Shown: positions 21,504 to 32,175 of the stretch, piece by piece
Layout: every line of letters begins with the position of its first letter
Position numbering within the stretch: position 1 is the stretch's first letter
Notes under the pieces: generated by a model
Database searches by the model: none
What the model saw: the letters and a program-made list of their open reading frames with translations, nothing else
Told to the model about the DNA's origin: nothing
Translations under genes and position numbers: made by a program
Origin: Aotearoamyces nothofagi
Lineage: Eukaryota; Ascomycota; Leotiomycetes; Leotiales; Tympanidaceae
Reading direction: 5' to 3'
Assembly (NCBI GenBank): GCA_015345905.1
Contig: JADDTR010000022.1
Span: 407,542-471,541, forward strand
DNA length: 64,000 nt

Positions 21504-22271
21504 ATGTCGAATAGAGATTTCTTCGCGGGTGGCCAACCCAACTACAACGCCCCTCCACCACATCAACAACCATACGGTGGACCTCCATACGGTGGACCTC
21601 CACACGGCGGACCTCCACATGGCGCACCTCCACATGGCGCACCTCCGTATGGCGCACCTCCATCTCCATACCCTCCTGGAGCAATGCAACCGTACCCACC
21701 GCAGCACCAACCACAACAAGGCGGCTACTATCCTCCTCAGCAACCTAACCAGTATGCCCCAGCACCGCACTACGGCGATGGCCCGCCTCCCTCGCATTCG
21801 CCCGCTCCGCAATATGCCGACAACAGAGGCGCACCATACCCTAATTCCTACAACGGCTCTCAGAATAACGTTGACGGTGCTGTAGGCCCAGACGGCGAGC
21901 GTGGCCTCGGCGCAACGTTGATCGGAGGTTCGGGGGGTGCATACCTTGGGCACAAAGCAGGCGGCGGATTTCTAGGAACAGTCATCGGCACTGTAGCCGG
22001 GGCGATCGGTGCGAATGCTTTAGAACATAAGCATAAGCAGCACAAGGAAGAGAAGAGATATCAGCACGAGCAGCAGGGCTACTTGGCACCTGCACCCGGA
22101 CCCGGGCCGGGACCTGGCTATGGAGGATACGGCGGGGGATACGGAAGTGACCACGGAAGCGGACATCACCACCATCACCACCATGGGCACCACAGCAGAG
22201 ACGGAAGCCGAGATGGTAGTCGGGGAAGAAGTCACAGCCGGGAACGAAGCCACAGCCGGGACAGGTTCTAG
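21504..22271 (+). CDS. Pro/Gly/His-rich glycine-zipper protein
   Basis: The single-exon frame encodes 255 aa from the ATG at 21504; the open frame reaches further upstream but that part reads as leader. The first half is a Pro/Gly/Tyr/Gln-rich tail with a 6-residue tandem repeat (PPxGGP/PPxGAP, about eight copies). At about residues 133-175 lies a glycine zipper (GATLIGGSGGAYLGHKAGGG, then FLGTVIGTVAGAIGANAL), which forms a membrane-inserting or packed helical hairpin in the glycine zipper 2TM family. A basic His/Lys-rich helix follows, then a Gly/Tyr stretch, a run of seven His, and an RDGSRDGSR/SHSRERSHSRDR tail resembling SR repeats. Function is unknown; similar low-complexity glycine-zipper proteins are common in filamentous ascomycetes. 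Confidence 0.85.
   Translation: MSNRDFFAGGQPNYNAPPPHQQPYGGPPYGGPPHGGPPHGAPPHGAPPYGAPPSPYPPGAMQPYPPQHQPQQGGYYPPQQPNQYAPAPHYGDGPPPSHSPAPQYADNRGAPYPNSYNGSQNNVDGAVGPDGERGLGATLIGGSGGAYLGHKAGGGFLGTVIGTVAGAIGANALEHKHKQHKEEKRYQHEQQGYLAPAPGPGPGPGYGGYGGGYGSDHGSGHHHHHHHGHHSRDGSRDGSRGRSHSRERSHSRDRF
21575..21665 (+). repeat. 18-bp in-frame tandem repeat
   Basis: About five copies of an 18-bp unit of the form GGTGGACCTCCATACGGT encode the repeated GGPPYG/GAPPHG peptide in the glycine-zipper protein. Later copies differ at a few bases, so the array is not freshly expanded. Confidence 0.85.
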
Positions 22272-22638
22272 GCTAATCTTTTGCTCGGATTTATGCTACT
22301 GCTCGGCGTTGGGATACTCTGGCTATGATCATGCTCCTGGGACGGGTGTTCCGACATGAATTATGTTATTCCCATAATGATTTTTCTATATCGATGAGCT
22401 TGATAACTAGAGAAGAGATTCTAGTCAAAGCATGCAAGGCTTTCAAATGTAAAACCAATTTTTTTCTACAGATTGTCCCTAGTCGTACGTGACGAAATAA
22501 ATACTGTTCATATATCAACATAAGAAAGAGGCTTGTGGGTTGATTTATGGCTTAGCACCGGAGCTAGGTATGATAGCTATTGTATATATGCTTTTCATAC
22601 AATGCCTTACTATTAGCACCTACGGTGATCTATGTGGT
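22272..22638. other. Convergent 3' intergenic region
   Basis: The interval lies between the 3' ends of the glycine-zipper gene and the TRIP4-like gene. It is AT-rich and shows no further gene. Confidence 0.4.
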
Positions 22639-24204
22639 CTAACCAAATGCACGTTCTTCCACGCCCAGTCTTCTATTCTGAGCGTTGCCATCTTCCCCGC
22701 CGTAAACGCCACCATCCAGGATCACCTCCTCGTTGTCGTCATAATCATCCTGAACCCTCCTCCAAGTACTTGTCCTTCTCTCGGCCCCCTCAGCATCCTT
22801 TTGCTTCCCCTTGCCGGCGTGGTACACTGGCTTAATAAGTCCGCCTAGAAGAGGATTTCGACTGAACGTCCCTCTCCCTTTGCCATCATTCCCACTCGTT
22901 TCTGACAGAGGCTCCTCTACGGGCTCGGCCTCTTCAGCATCATCTTGGTGCTGTGGTCTCTCTACAGTTCCCATCCTCCTAACAACCTTTCCGCCAACTA
23001 GATCAATACTAACAACAGCCCTACGCTTCTCATACTCGGGCCTTGCATTCCATTCCTGTTCCCGTAGCACCTTTTGTTGCTTTTTCAACTGCCTCGCACG
23101 CTCTGCAGGACTACTCCAAATAGCTGTTCCTGCATCCGGAGTCTCAAAGTCTGCTGCCTCATCTCTCACAGTAGTCCTCTTTGCATTCTGCGCCTGGAAA
23201 CCAAGTAACCGATCTCTGTGCTCCTTTGCCTTTATCTCAGCAGCGGTCATCCCCTGCTCGCTAGGCGTAGGGCCTCCAGCTCGAGGGTTGGAAAACGGCG
23301 CCGGCACTCGGGAGATGTCTGCTCTACGATGCGATGAGGCGTCAAGAGCCATCCTTTCCCTGCCTCGTTCATCCTTCAGTTCGCGTATCATGCCATCGAT
23401 CTCAGATGATGTGAGTAGCGGCGTGCCGCAAAATGTACATGGCCCGAGTCCTTCTTTAACGCAAATGACCTTCCCACAGTTGAGACAATTTGGTGCAGCT
23501 GCTAGTAACGGGTGCCTTGTTGCTATACAATTACATCTGCGTTTGTCATTATCTTGTAGTGTAGGATTGGTTGAGATTTCGAGAGAGCGAATTGCAGACT
23601 CGAGCTCAGTAAGCGTACTTGATGCGCCCTGCATAGAGAGCCCCCCTGTGATATTGACCTTGGTTTTGGGGGCAGGTGAGGCAGTTCGGGAACTTGGTAG
23701 ACTTTTAGATGTGGCCTTTGGTTTGAGATCAGAGATTAGGTGGCCTGCGGCAGAGGGAGGTGGCCGTGGTGCCCTAGGTGTAGGAGCTTGGATAGTATTT
23801 GACTGAGTATTCAGAGCAAAATTGTTGACGAGGTTTTTTGGTTTTGATATGTAGTCATCATTCGACTTCGTGTAAGCTGTTCCTTGCGCTGCGTATGCCG
23901 TATCTTGCACTTGGCGAGGTGCGGGCGTGTGGAGCGGATGCTTCTTCTTTTTCGGTGCGCGAGTCGATTTGGGCACTTCGGATGAGGACGGCTGAGAGGG
24001 CTGTGATAGGATTGAAGATGATCTAGGCTCCTGTCGTCGAGAGTTAAAGGAGGATATAAACTCGATTGACTGCGGTGACTCGCCGAGCAGGTCGTTGAAG
24101 TGATCCGCCGCATCTTGCTTGGATAAAGTCGCAGCGTAGTCGAGAAACTGTTGTAGGTCTTCCTCGGGCAGTGGGAGCAGACGAGACAGCTGGAAAAGAG
24201 ACAT
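22639..24204 (-). CDS. TRIP4/ASC-1-type zinc-finger protein (Rqt4-like)
   Basis: The single exon encodes 521 aa. A C2HC5-type zinc finger lies at about residues 221-263 (RCNCIATRHPLL, NCLNCGKVICVKEGLGPCTFC). It is the signature of activating signal cointegrator 1 (TRIP4). In yeast the related Rqt4 is part of the ribosome-quality-control trigger complex, which splits stalled ribosomes together with the Slh1/ASCC3 helicase. The N-terminal 45 residues (LPLPEEDLQQFLDYAATLSK, DAADHFNDLLGES) match the family's N-terminal helical region. The region after the finger is charged (AEIKAKEHRDRLLGFQAQNA, then AERARQLKKQQKVLREQEWN). The ASCH domain of animal TRIP4 is not seen, as in fungal members. It is divergent from the PLP-enzyme gene. 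Confidence 0.88.
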   Translation of the reverse strand: MSLFQLSRLLPLPEEDLQQFLDYAATLSKQDAADHFNDLLGESPQSIEFISSFNSRRQEPRSSSILSQPSQPSSSEVPKSTRAPKKKKHPLHTPAPRQVQDTAYAAQGTAYTKSNDDYISKPKNLVNNFALNTQSNTIQAPTPRAPRPPPSAAGHLISDLKPKATSKSLPSSRTASPAPKTKVNITGGLSMQGASSTLTELESAIRSLEISTNPTLQDNDKRRCNCIATRHPLLAAAPNCLNCGKVICVKEGLGPCTFCGTPLLTSSEIDGMIRELKDERGRERMALDASSHRRADISRVPAPFSNPRAGGPTPSEQGMTAAEIKAKEHRDRLLGFQAQNAKRTTVRDEAADFETPDAGTAIWSSPAERARQLKKQQKVLREQEWNARPEYEKRRAVVSIDLVGGKVVRRMGTVERPQHQDDAEEAEPVEEPLSETSGNDGKGRGTFSRNPLLGGLIKPVYHAGKGKQKDAEGAERRTSTWRRVQDDYDDNEEVILDGGVYGGEDGNAQNRRLGVEERAFG

Positions 24205-24671
24205 TGTTATTGCTATTATTGCTGTTCTTGTTCTAGGCCGGTCTGCTTGGATCTTGGATATTGCTGCTGTGGTCGTTCACTGATTTTATCGAGCTCATGC
24301 TCGGCTCGAGGCTTATCGGCGCCATCAAGGAATCCTTGTCGTTTATCGCCGCCTATCTATCGGATGCAAACCCCGACCGGGTAAGTGCCTTGCGCCTTGC
24401 GAATGTCAAGCCTGATAAGTTAGTATGAAATTTCACTTATGTCGAGATCCACTCTACTCTGACTGTTCAATTGATGATTTGAGTCACAACTGGAATAGTA
24501 GGGACTCATGATACCTTTGGTAAAGGATTAATTACATATACCTATCGATTGGCTGTCATTGGAGCTTCTAATTTTCACCTGTGCTTCAATTGATATTCAT
24601 GTTTGTATCTGGCTCTCAATCCTCGAGTTAAGACGTTCTACCAACCCAAGCCCAACGAAAACCACAATATT
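24205..24671. other. Divergent promoter region
   Basis: The 467-bp interval holds the promoters of the TRIP4-like gene and the class-V PLP enzyme. I see no further gene. Confidence 0.4.
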
Positions 24672-26093
24672 ATGGGAGACATATCCGAACTCTCTCTAAA
24701 TGAGAAGAAGACCAAGTATGAGCCAACCCCGTTCGGCAAAGAAATGCTAAAGCACTTCTTGTTTGACCCGGCATACAAGAACATGAACCATGTAAGATAA
24801 CTCTCACTCTGTTTCCTCTCATATGCTCATATTGTTTTCTAGGGTTCGTTTGGTACCCATCCTCGTGCTATCAGAGATAAAGCCACCCAATTGCGGGAGG
24901 AAGTCGAGGCTCGACCAGATCAGTTTGTCAGGTACAAGTATCCCGAGTTACTCGATGAGTCACGAGAAGCTGTATCCAAGATCCTCAATGTACCCGCTAC
25001 CACCGTAGTATTCGTTCCGAATGCGACGACCGGCGTAAATACGGTACTCCGTAACATAGCCTGGAATGCCGACGGCAAGGACGAGATTCTATACTTCAAC
25101 ATCATCTTCGGTGCCTGTGGCATGTCCGTCAAATATATCTGCGAATATAATAATGACCGCGTCAATGGCCGGTGTATCCAGCTTACATATCCACTCGAAG
25201 ATGACGCTTTTATTACTCAATTCAAAGAAGCCATAGAGAACTCTCGAACTTCCGGAAGCCGTCCTAGGCTAGCCATCTTCGACATTGTTGCTTCAATACC
25301 AGGTGTTCGTTTTCCATTTGAAGCCTTGACGGCAATCTGCCACCAGGAAAATATTCTCAGTCTGATAGATGGCGCCCATGCAATCGGCCACGTAAATCTC
25401 GATCTCTCGGCTCTCAATCCGGATTTCTTCGTCAGCAATTGCCATAAGTGGCTCTTCACTCCTCGCGGTTGTGCCGTTTTCTACGTGCCCATAAAGAACC
25501 AAGCCATGATACGCAGCACGCTTCCAACCGGGGAACGCTTTCAGCCTTGTCCAGGTACGGAGTCAGGAGTGTCCAATCCTCCGCCATCAAATGCGAAGAG
25601 CAAATTCATAGAGAACTTTGAGTTTGTTGGCACAATAGATAATACTCCCTACCTCTGTGTTAAAGAGGCTATAAAATGGCGTGAAGAAGTGTGTGGTGGC
25701 GAAGAGAAAATACGTACTTATTCGAGCAATCTTGCAAAGGAAGGGGGGAAGAAAGTGGCTGCCATCCTTGGAACAGAGATTCTGGAGAACAAAACGCAGA
25801 CGCTTACAGACTGCTGCCTGATCAATATCCTACTGCCTCTAGCTATCGGAGAGACTGCCATAGACGACATGAATATGGTGAAACCTGGCTATGGCGTGGA
25901 AGCTACAAAGTGGATGACACAGACACTGATGGAAGAGTATAAAACGTTTCTTCCAATATTCTATTTTCAAGACGCTTGGTGGGTTAGACTCAGCGGACAA
26001 GTCTATCTAGATATGGAGGATTTTGAATGGACAGGCAGGGCCTTGAAAGAAATTTGTGAAAGGGTTGGGAAAAGCGAATATTTAACTGTTTAG
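24672..26093 (+). CDS. Class-V PLP-dependent lyase/transferase (LolT/Egt2-like)
   Basis: Two exons (24672-24791, 24843-26093) give 456 aa of the class-V aminotransferase fold, the group often labelled isopenicillin N epimerase-like or cysteine desulfurase-like. The intron falls inside NMNH|GSFGT, a conserved substrate-pocket motif. Other landmarks are VPNATTGVNTVLRN, the cofactor aspartate in SLIDGAHAIGHV, the likely Schiff-base lysine in NCHKWLFTPRG (about residue 242) and WWVRLSGQVYLDMEDFEW near the end. Relatives known to me are LolT of loline biosynthesis and Egt2, the hercynylcysteine sulfoxide lyase of ergothioneine synthesis. The sequence does not decide between them, and no other ergothioneine or loline gene is near. 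The start is the first ATG in the frame. Confidence 0.85.
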
Positions 26094-26356
26094 AAAATCT
26101 TTGACGTCAAGCTTTGTATGGATAGTGATCTAATAGATAGCACTTGCGGAGATATAACGTATATTTAGATAGGTAGCAGAAACAGCCCGTTGAAATGTAC
26201 CTCATTCAGTTTTTTATTTAAAGCTTTTGATATTTTACTCGGACATCTTCACAAGCTTGTGGATATCTTATATGCGCCCTACGAACTCCATCAATGCTCG
26301 GTCACTGTATCCTTCGATCCCTGCCACATCACTGATAGTAATGTAGCTATTCTTTG

Positions 26357-28433
26357 CTATGCGTCCTTCCAAATCTTCAGCCTGATTTCATGCAGTGGAC
26401 TAGACAAGATCGCCGATATGCTTCCAAGATGCTTTATCCTTTGTGTGCCAGGTGTCATAGGTGGTTCTGGTGTCGCATGGTCACTGTCAGGGGGCGTAGG
26501 AAGTTGTAGTTGATCCCAATGTTTAGCAATAACAGTAGGACTCGACTTCCCCTTTGCATCGATTCTATAACGAGGGAGGTTTGGGGAGATCGCCGCGAGA
26601 GGGGTTTTCGACTTCAATTTCCTTTTTGATACCGGTGCCGATGGTGATTTCGTGACTCCTCCAGAGAGTTTTCGAAGGCTACTCATAATCTCGAATACAA
26701 CGTGAGCGGCATTATCCTTGTTGTCACGTATAGCGTTCGGGCGCGGTTGCCGTTTTCGTTTCTTCGACGAATCGTCCATGGTCGGTGTCTTTAGCTTCAG
26801 CTCTTTATCGCCAGTGGGTTCTTTAATCTCTTGAGTTCGTCCAGACAATTGACCAAGCCGGGTCATTATTTTCAATGTTAGGTACGCGCCATTCGTTACA
26901 TCCGGCCTTGTTGCAGCAGGATTCTTCGCGGTTACCTTTGCCTTCTCTTCTTTAGTATTTCCGTCAATCGGCGGTGAACCTTGTGGTAGCCATATATCAC
27001 TTCTTCTTTCCTTGAGATCTTGGACCCAAGCATCGCAATCCCACTGCACCCAATAATCTATCACGTCTCCCCATATGCTCTCCGGCGGCTTTGTCTGATT
27101 TACAAAAATGACCTTTCCCCCTCTTCCATGTACTGCCTTCGCAAACTCCCTTACCATGACCTTTAGTCCATGCACTCGAAGGCTCGTTCCTAGTATTAGC
27201 ATGATATCGGGGTTTAGCGAAAGGTCGTGCGTTATGAGTGGGCCTACTAGATGAGCGTTGGGGTGCTCCTCTCCGTATAACACGATATCAGGCCGAAGCT
27301 TGCCTACTGCGAGGCTTCGCCTTCCTCTTCCTTCACGGGTTGCAGAATTGGCTGCGCACCACGGGCATTCGGGTGCTTCACCTGCGAGGGTGGCTTCGTG
27401 TCGGTCTTCTTCGTCCCAATTGCATAGCCGCGAGCAAAGTCCGCATCTGAGTGAGTCCAGGCTTCCGTGCAAATGAACAACTTCGACTCCTGAGTCGTGA
27501 GCGTCTCCTCCGGAGATGGCGCTCGGTCTTGGCGCTTTTTGGACCTTTTGACTAAAGCGCGTCCTGTTGCCTGGACCCCTTTCCAGTTCCGTACATAGGC
27601 CTTCGCGTGCTTCAAGCATGTCGATATTTTGAGTATAGTTGCGGACAAGACGCCCTCCATCTCGCAACGCCTTTATAAACTTATGAGATTCAGTGGTAGT
27701 CTTCACGTCGTTGACGATTTTCTGTCTCAGGCTTGATATGAACGTATAGAAAATCGAGGTTGTTAGGGCGTCTGTCCAGATGATCGAATCAAAGAGGTCT
27801 TTACCCTTGAGATTGGGAAGACTTGTACGTGACGAAGAACTGGAGGCTTGGGATGAAAATGGCTCGTCGATGTCTGGTGAGGTGGTTCTGAGCGCATTCG
27901 AAGATTGGGTTCTACGGAGGAGTCGATTTTCTGAAATGTGCTGCTTAGTCGCCGAAGACGTGGTGGAAACACTGAAACAGCGTTTTAGCTGCTGCTGATT
28001 AACACCAGGAATCGCGTCAGAATTTGTATCCTCCAGGCCTAAATGAAAGGCTTGAGACGAACGAAGCCGACGTGGCGGTTCAGTAACCGATTTATCGTCA
28101 GCTCCTGCGGCCATGGAAGATGAGCGATTAAGCTTCCGTCGTTTTACAGGACGATCATCTATATCCGAGTCTGCTGTAGACTTATCTCTCGCTGCTACCG
28201 CATCATATTGCGCTTGTATAAGTGCGTAAAGCCCATTTTCTGACCGAAAGTCCTATTATTGGTCAGTTATAGGGATGGTTTTCTTTATTCCTTTGATCTA
28301 GACTTACAGGTATACCACAATTGGTCGATATTCCTGCACCTGTTATAACCACGACCTTTTTCGACTTCGCAAGGAAGTCTGCAATCTCTTGCAACTGCGT
28401 GCCGCAGCCCGATGTTACATTTAATGTCGGCAT
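26357..28433 (-). CDS. HST4: Hst3/Hst4-type sirtuin (NAD-dependent deacetylase)
   Basis: Two exons (28308-28433, 26357-28252; intron 55 nt) give 673 aa. The sirtuin core is clear: KKVVVITGAGISTNCGIP|DFRS (NAD-binding, residues 24-46), RNYTQNIDMLE, catalytic His in VVHLHGSLDSLRC, two zinc Cys pairs (CGLCSRLC, CPWC), LRPDIVLYGE, and LGTSLRVHG and FVNQTKPP near the NAD pocket. A Ser-rich insert of about 130 residues lies between DFRSENGLY and FDSIIWTDAL, and a long basic C-terminal tail follows the core. This is characteristic of the fungal Hst3/Hst4 group, which removes acetyl from histone H3 Lys56 after S phase and affects genome stability and secondary metabolism. The start is the first ATG in the exon; upstream in-frame codons lack ATG. 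Confidence 0.92.
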
Positions 28434-29991
28434 TGTAGCACTGCTTTCGTATGCTCCTTCTTTAGACACTCATAACCCGACCCTACACTAGCATATGACC
28501 AAAAAGAACCTGTTTATACTGACAGGTGGGAATAGATCCACTTTATCGTCACTACAAACTTCTCAATCAACCTCTGGTCGGTGTCCCCAGCGCCGAACTG
28601 CTAAATGATCCGGTACAACGCGTTAGATGAGGCCTGACTTTTTCAGTCCATATCCCCAAAGCTGCAGGTCCAACAATCACTTCTGACAGCTTATAACAGT
28701 TCAGAACCAAGAGCTTCCTTAAGATATGTGGCTCGAGCCTAGTACCCAAGGCTTTCTTTGTTCCAGCGCGGAATTCCAGGACGCGGAAACTGTGAAGTAC
28801 CGCCTCAACCTCTGTAATCTGCCTCAGTTCGACTTATTCGGTGAATAATAATATACGCGTATGAACTACAACTGATTCTTAAACAAACAGCACGCGTCGA
28901 AATGCTGTATTGTTTGGTATATCGTTTAAAGTCGGTGAGCTCTATATCTCATGTTGAGAGCTTGTTTGACGCTTAGATTCTAGTGGAGTGTAAAGGATAC
29001 AAGATACAAGAATATAGACTGACGGACGGAACCCGGTTTGTCTTTGAGACTCTTGAATAGATTGGAGCTTTGCTGTAGGGTTGCTTCGTTGTGAGGTATG
29101 CTGACGGCTTATCGACGCGCCGCGACGGCAAACAGCAGCTAATTAAAGCTGCGTTCCTAATTATATATATAAGGTAGTGAAGGGGACAATCTCCTCTGCT
29201 CCGCTTGCAGAGAAAACATGCAATTCAAGTGTCGCTGAGAATTGTTGAATTGTAGGACAATGCTGTTAAGGTCGAAGTTGTCTGATACCGCGCCTTTAGC
29301 CTTGCTGGATCAATCTAGGAATAAACATGGGCCGATTGGATAAGTGGCTGGGCGCTCGCTACGAACCGAAGATCTCGTAGCCTCATGACAAGGCTGAGGA
29401 TCGTGCACGGAGGAAACCGCATCGCCAAAGTTGGCCAAAGGGACATCTATCTATCTATAATATACTGTCGCATTTGTTAATCACCTAGCCGAATTTAAGC
29501 GATTGGTTATAAAAGTGCTAGTCACGGGATGCAAAACACCCTTATTCCCCTTATTCCCTCCCTGACCTCGCTTCGACGCAGGGCCGCCCTCTTGGATTTT
29601 AGCGTAGCGGCCGTTACCTCGTCTGGCATATTAAATTGCACTGCGTGTCATTGGCAAGCTGATTGTAAGAGTTTGATTATATGAGGAAGGCAGTCTGCCT
29701 CAAAGAATGTTTGCCAAAAGCAACGAGTTCTGCCATTTCCTACTAGGAATAGGAGTACTATGATTCCCCCATTAGACCAGTTTGCTTGGCCTTTAGGGAC
29801 GGTGGGAAAATATGCCACGACCTATCGTACAGCAATTAAGACTCCCATGGCGCCAAACCTTTCAGAAACGATATAAAAGCCATGATGAGGATCAACCAAG
29901 ATTTGATTATTCATCTACCTGGGCCTAAATAGAATCTCCAATTTATTCCCGAGAGCTGAGGAATAGCCAGATATCAGATCCCATTCGAGAT
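28434..29991. other. Divergent intergenic region with an in-frame upstream segment
   Basis: About 1.56 kb lies between the sirtuin start and the gene at 29992. Most is ordinary AT-rich DNA. The segment 29812-29925 reads as a protein-like N-terminus (MPRPIVQQLRLPWRQTFQKR, then YKSHDEDQPRFDY) in the same frame as the next gene but is separated from it by one TAA. It may be a lost or mis-spliced first exon, described as a finding. Confidence 0.4.
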
Positions 29992-30636
29992 ATGACTCGC
30001 CATAAAGGCTGGAATAAACAATTTGTCTGGCCCAGAGATGGGCACAAAGGAAGAGAGCAGCGGGGTTGGTTCGGTGGGCTAAAATCTATCTTGATGAATA
30101 CTGGGCCGGACATCTTCATTCAAAAGAAGCATAGTACAACACCTATCAAACCTGGTGTCTGGGGAAGCCGGTATCTATACCAACCTCGTACCTCTTAGGC
30201 CCTACTAATACTCAACGAACAGGGACGTCTTCTATCACCCAGAAGCACAAGATTTCGAAAGTCTACCCAGTCACAAACGCTTCTGGAATGCTGATAGCGC
30301 TTTCGAAAGGTACGACCCTTACACCCGAAAGTACAAGCCATGGGAAACAGACCAGAACTGGTGCGGAGCTTATTCAGACTATCCTGTCTACGCTGCCAGC
30401 GAACAACAAAGGATCTTGCGCAATCGAGACAAAAGGTCACGTACGCGGGACTGTGGAGTATACGGGCAGCCAAAGGTACTTGCACTTCTCAACTTTCTGC
30501 AGATAAATCATATGCTAAACGATCGTAGAGGTTCATACCTCAGTACAACTACTTTTGGCAAAATGCTCACCGATCTGGTGAGGATATGCAACATTGCAGA
30601 GATCCTCGGATGGTGGATAGGAACCCGTATTTGTAG
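29992..30636 (+). CDS. Unidentified Trp/Tyr-rich protein, three exons
   Basis: I do not recognise the family. Three exons join in phase: 29992-30170, 30223-30475 and 30529-30636, giving 179 aa. Both introns are of normal size (52 and 53 nt) and have branch sites (TACTAAT and TGCTAAAC) just before AACAG and CGTAG acceptors. Splicing yields a continuous polar protein with many aromatics: WNKQFVWPRDGHKGREQRG, then GVWGSR|DVFYHPEAQDFE, YDPYTRKYKPWETDQNWCG and QPK|RFIPQYNYFWQNAHR, ending RNPYL. There is no signal peptide, membrane helix or known motif. The open frame continues upstream of the ATG to 29929, and a further protein-like stretch lies beyond one TAA, so the true 5' end may be different. 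The gene could also be a decaying copy. Confidence 0.6.
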
Positions 30637-31232
30637 TTCAGCCATGGTTTGCAGGGTGTCAGCGCTGCTATCGATCAATAACATGTTGGATATTAGAGTC
30701 AAGGAGCCAAAGTTACGTGTAGCGTGCTAAGTATTGCGATTAATACGAGAAAAATGGAATTGGTAGTGATGAATGTCCAGACATTTGGCCATTATACGAG
30801 ACTCGGGCACTCTACTGAAACATCGTCGCTTCTATGCATAGTGGGAGCACCGCCATGTGCATGAAGGGCAATGTAAAGACAAGTATAGGGTGAGAAATGC
30901 CAAAAGTGAAAAAGTGAAAAAGATGTATGTAGATTTAATCAAAAGGTCTATAAATGTTAAACTTTTTAGAGATCGTTAGTTGATCCTACATTATTTATCT
31001 TCTTTTGATAACGAACCCCTTCATGAGCAGGGATTGTTGGCGTCACGATCGTCCTGTTGTTTACTTACAGGTCGCGTCGCACATCTCCGCCCGTATCCTG
31101 GATTATGTTCTCTTTTCTCAAACTGTGGTCAAGTACCTTAATATACTGTCCTGACGCTCCATAATCCCAATTGTAATTCGTTCAACAGTAGTGTCTCAGA
31201 GACCTGCAGCTCCCGCTCTTTCGGACTTCGCC
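30637..31232. other. Intergenic region
   Basis: About 600 bp between the gene ending at 30636 and the DUF7726-type gene. It presumably holds the latter's promoter. No other feature was seen. Confidence 0.4.
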
Positions 31233-32175
31233 ATGGGCCCACCACAAGAACCACAAAGAAGACAGCCACTAGGTCTGATCATGAGCAATATCGCCGCGAA
31301 TATGTCTCTAAGTCCGACTATTCAAGTTAACCCTTCTAAACCAGTGAGTCCTTCAACAATGCGCCGACTTAATAACTAAGACATTCCAGGAAAAGAAGAC
31401 TAGTGCCAAACGCACACACGAGGATATTACCTCTGATGCCAATCCCAATGATATCGACGATGATGACCCACGCCTTGAATATATCACAGAGAACTGTGAT
31501 CAAGTTCGCCGGAAAATCAATACCTTCATCAACAACGGTGGCATGAAGGTCACCGAGTTCCAAAAAAGCATTGGTACCAATAGCCGCAGCTACTCTGCCT
31601 TCATGAAGCAGAATGGTCCCTACAACGGGTCTTGTAGCAATGTTTTCTCGGCGGCTTTCGTATTTTTTAAGAAACGCGAACTCGCCGGCGTTGCAATGCC
31701 AAGAAAGAAGGCAAGGAAAGCCAGAGAGGACGAGACTCAGGGCCTCTCTTCTGTCCATCTAGATGGCGAAGAAACCGACGCTGTCCCAATCTTCGATACA
31801 TGTGATGATGTCCGTCGCAAGATTGCGGCCTATCTTCGCAAAGATAGTGTAACGCAGGCCGGGTTCTTGCGGGAGGCATCGAAAAGCTTTGCTAGTCCAC
31901 GTAAACTCTCAGCCGCGCAACTGCAAGCATTCCAGGGCAAGGCAGGCCCTAATGCTGGCAATACAAGTGGCGTGTATTATGGTGCTTATGTGCTATTTGA
32001 GAAAATGCGCATCAAGGCTGGCAAGGCGAAGAGTAAGAAGAGAGAAGAAATGGAAAAGCTGTGGGCTCGCCATGGAGGGATGGATAAGGATACACTACAC
32101 AACTCGTATTTTTGCTCTGGAGACTCGAGACCATACGAGGACCAGTACGGGATGGTGCATTTTACTAGGAAGTAG
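31233..32175 (+). CDS. DUF7726-type fungal protein with two repeat units
   Basis: Two exons (31233-31343, 31390-32175) give 298 aa. Two related units are visible. One is at about residues 74-130 (CDQVRRKINTFINNGGMKVT, EFQKSIGTNSRSYSAFMKQ, VFSAAFVFFKKRE). The other is at about 175-245 (CDDVRRKIAAYLRKDSVTQA, FLREASKSFASPRKL, VYYGAYVLFEKMR). This pattern matches what I recall as DUF7726, a domain of filamentous fungi resembling a small helical DNA-binding fold; the family name is from memory. Between the units lies a basic linker (MPRKKARKAREDE) that may be a nuclear localisation signal. The C-terminus has basic KAKSKKREEMEK and ends YGMVHFTRK. The start is the first in-frame ATG after a stop. 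It is convergent with the aspartate aminotransferase gene. Confidence 0.82.

Noticed and set aside
24672-26093. Calling the PLP enzyme Egt2 with certainty
   Set aside because: LolT-like and Egt2-like proteins share these motifs, and no ergothioneine or loline gene lies nearby to decide.
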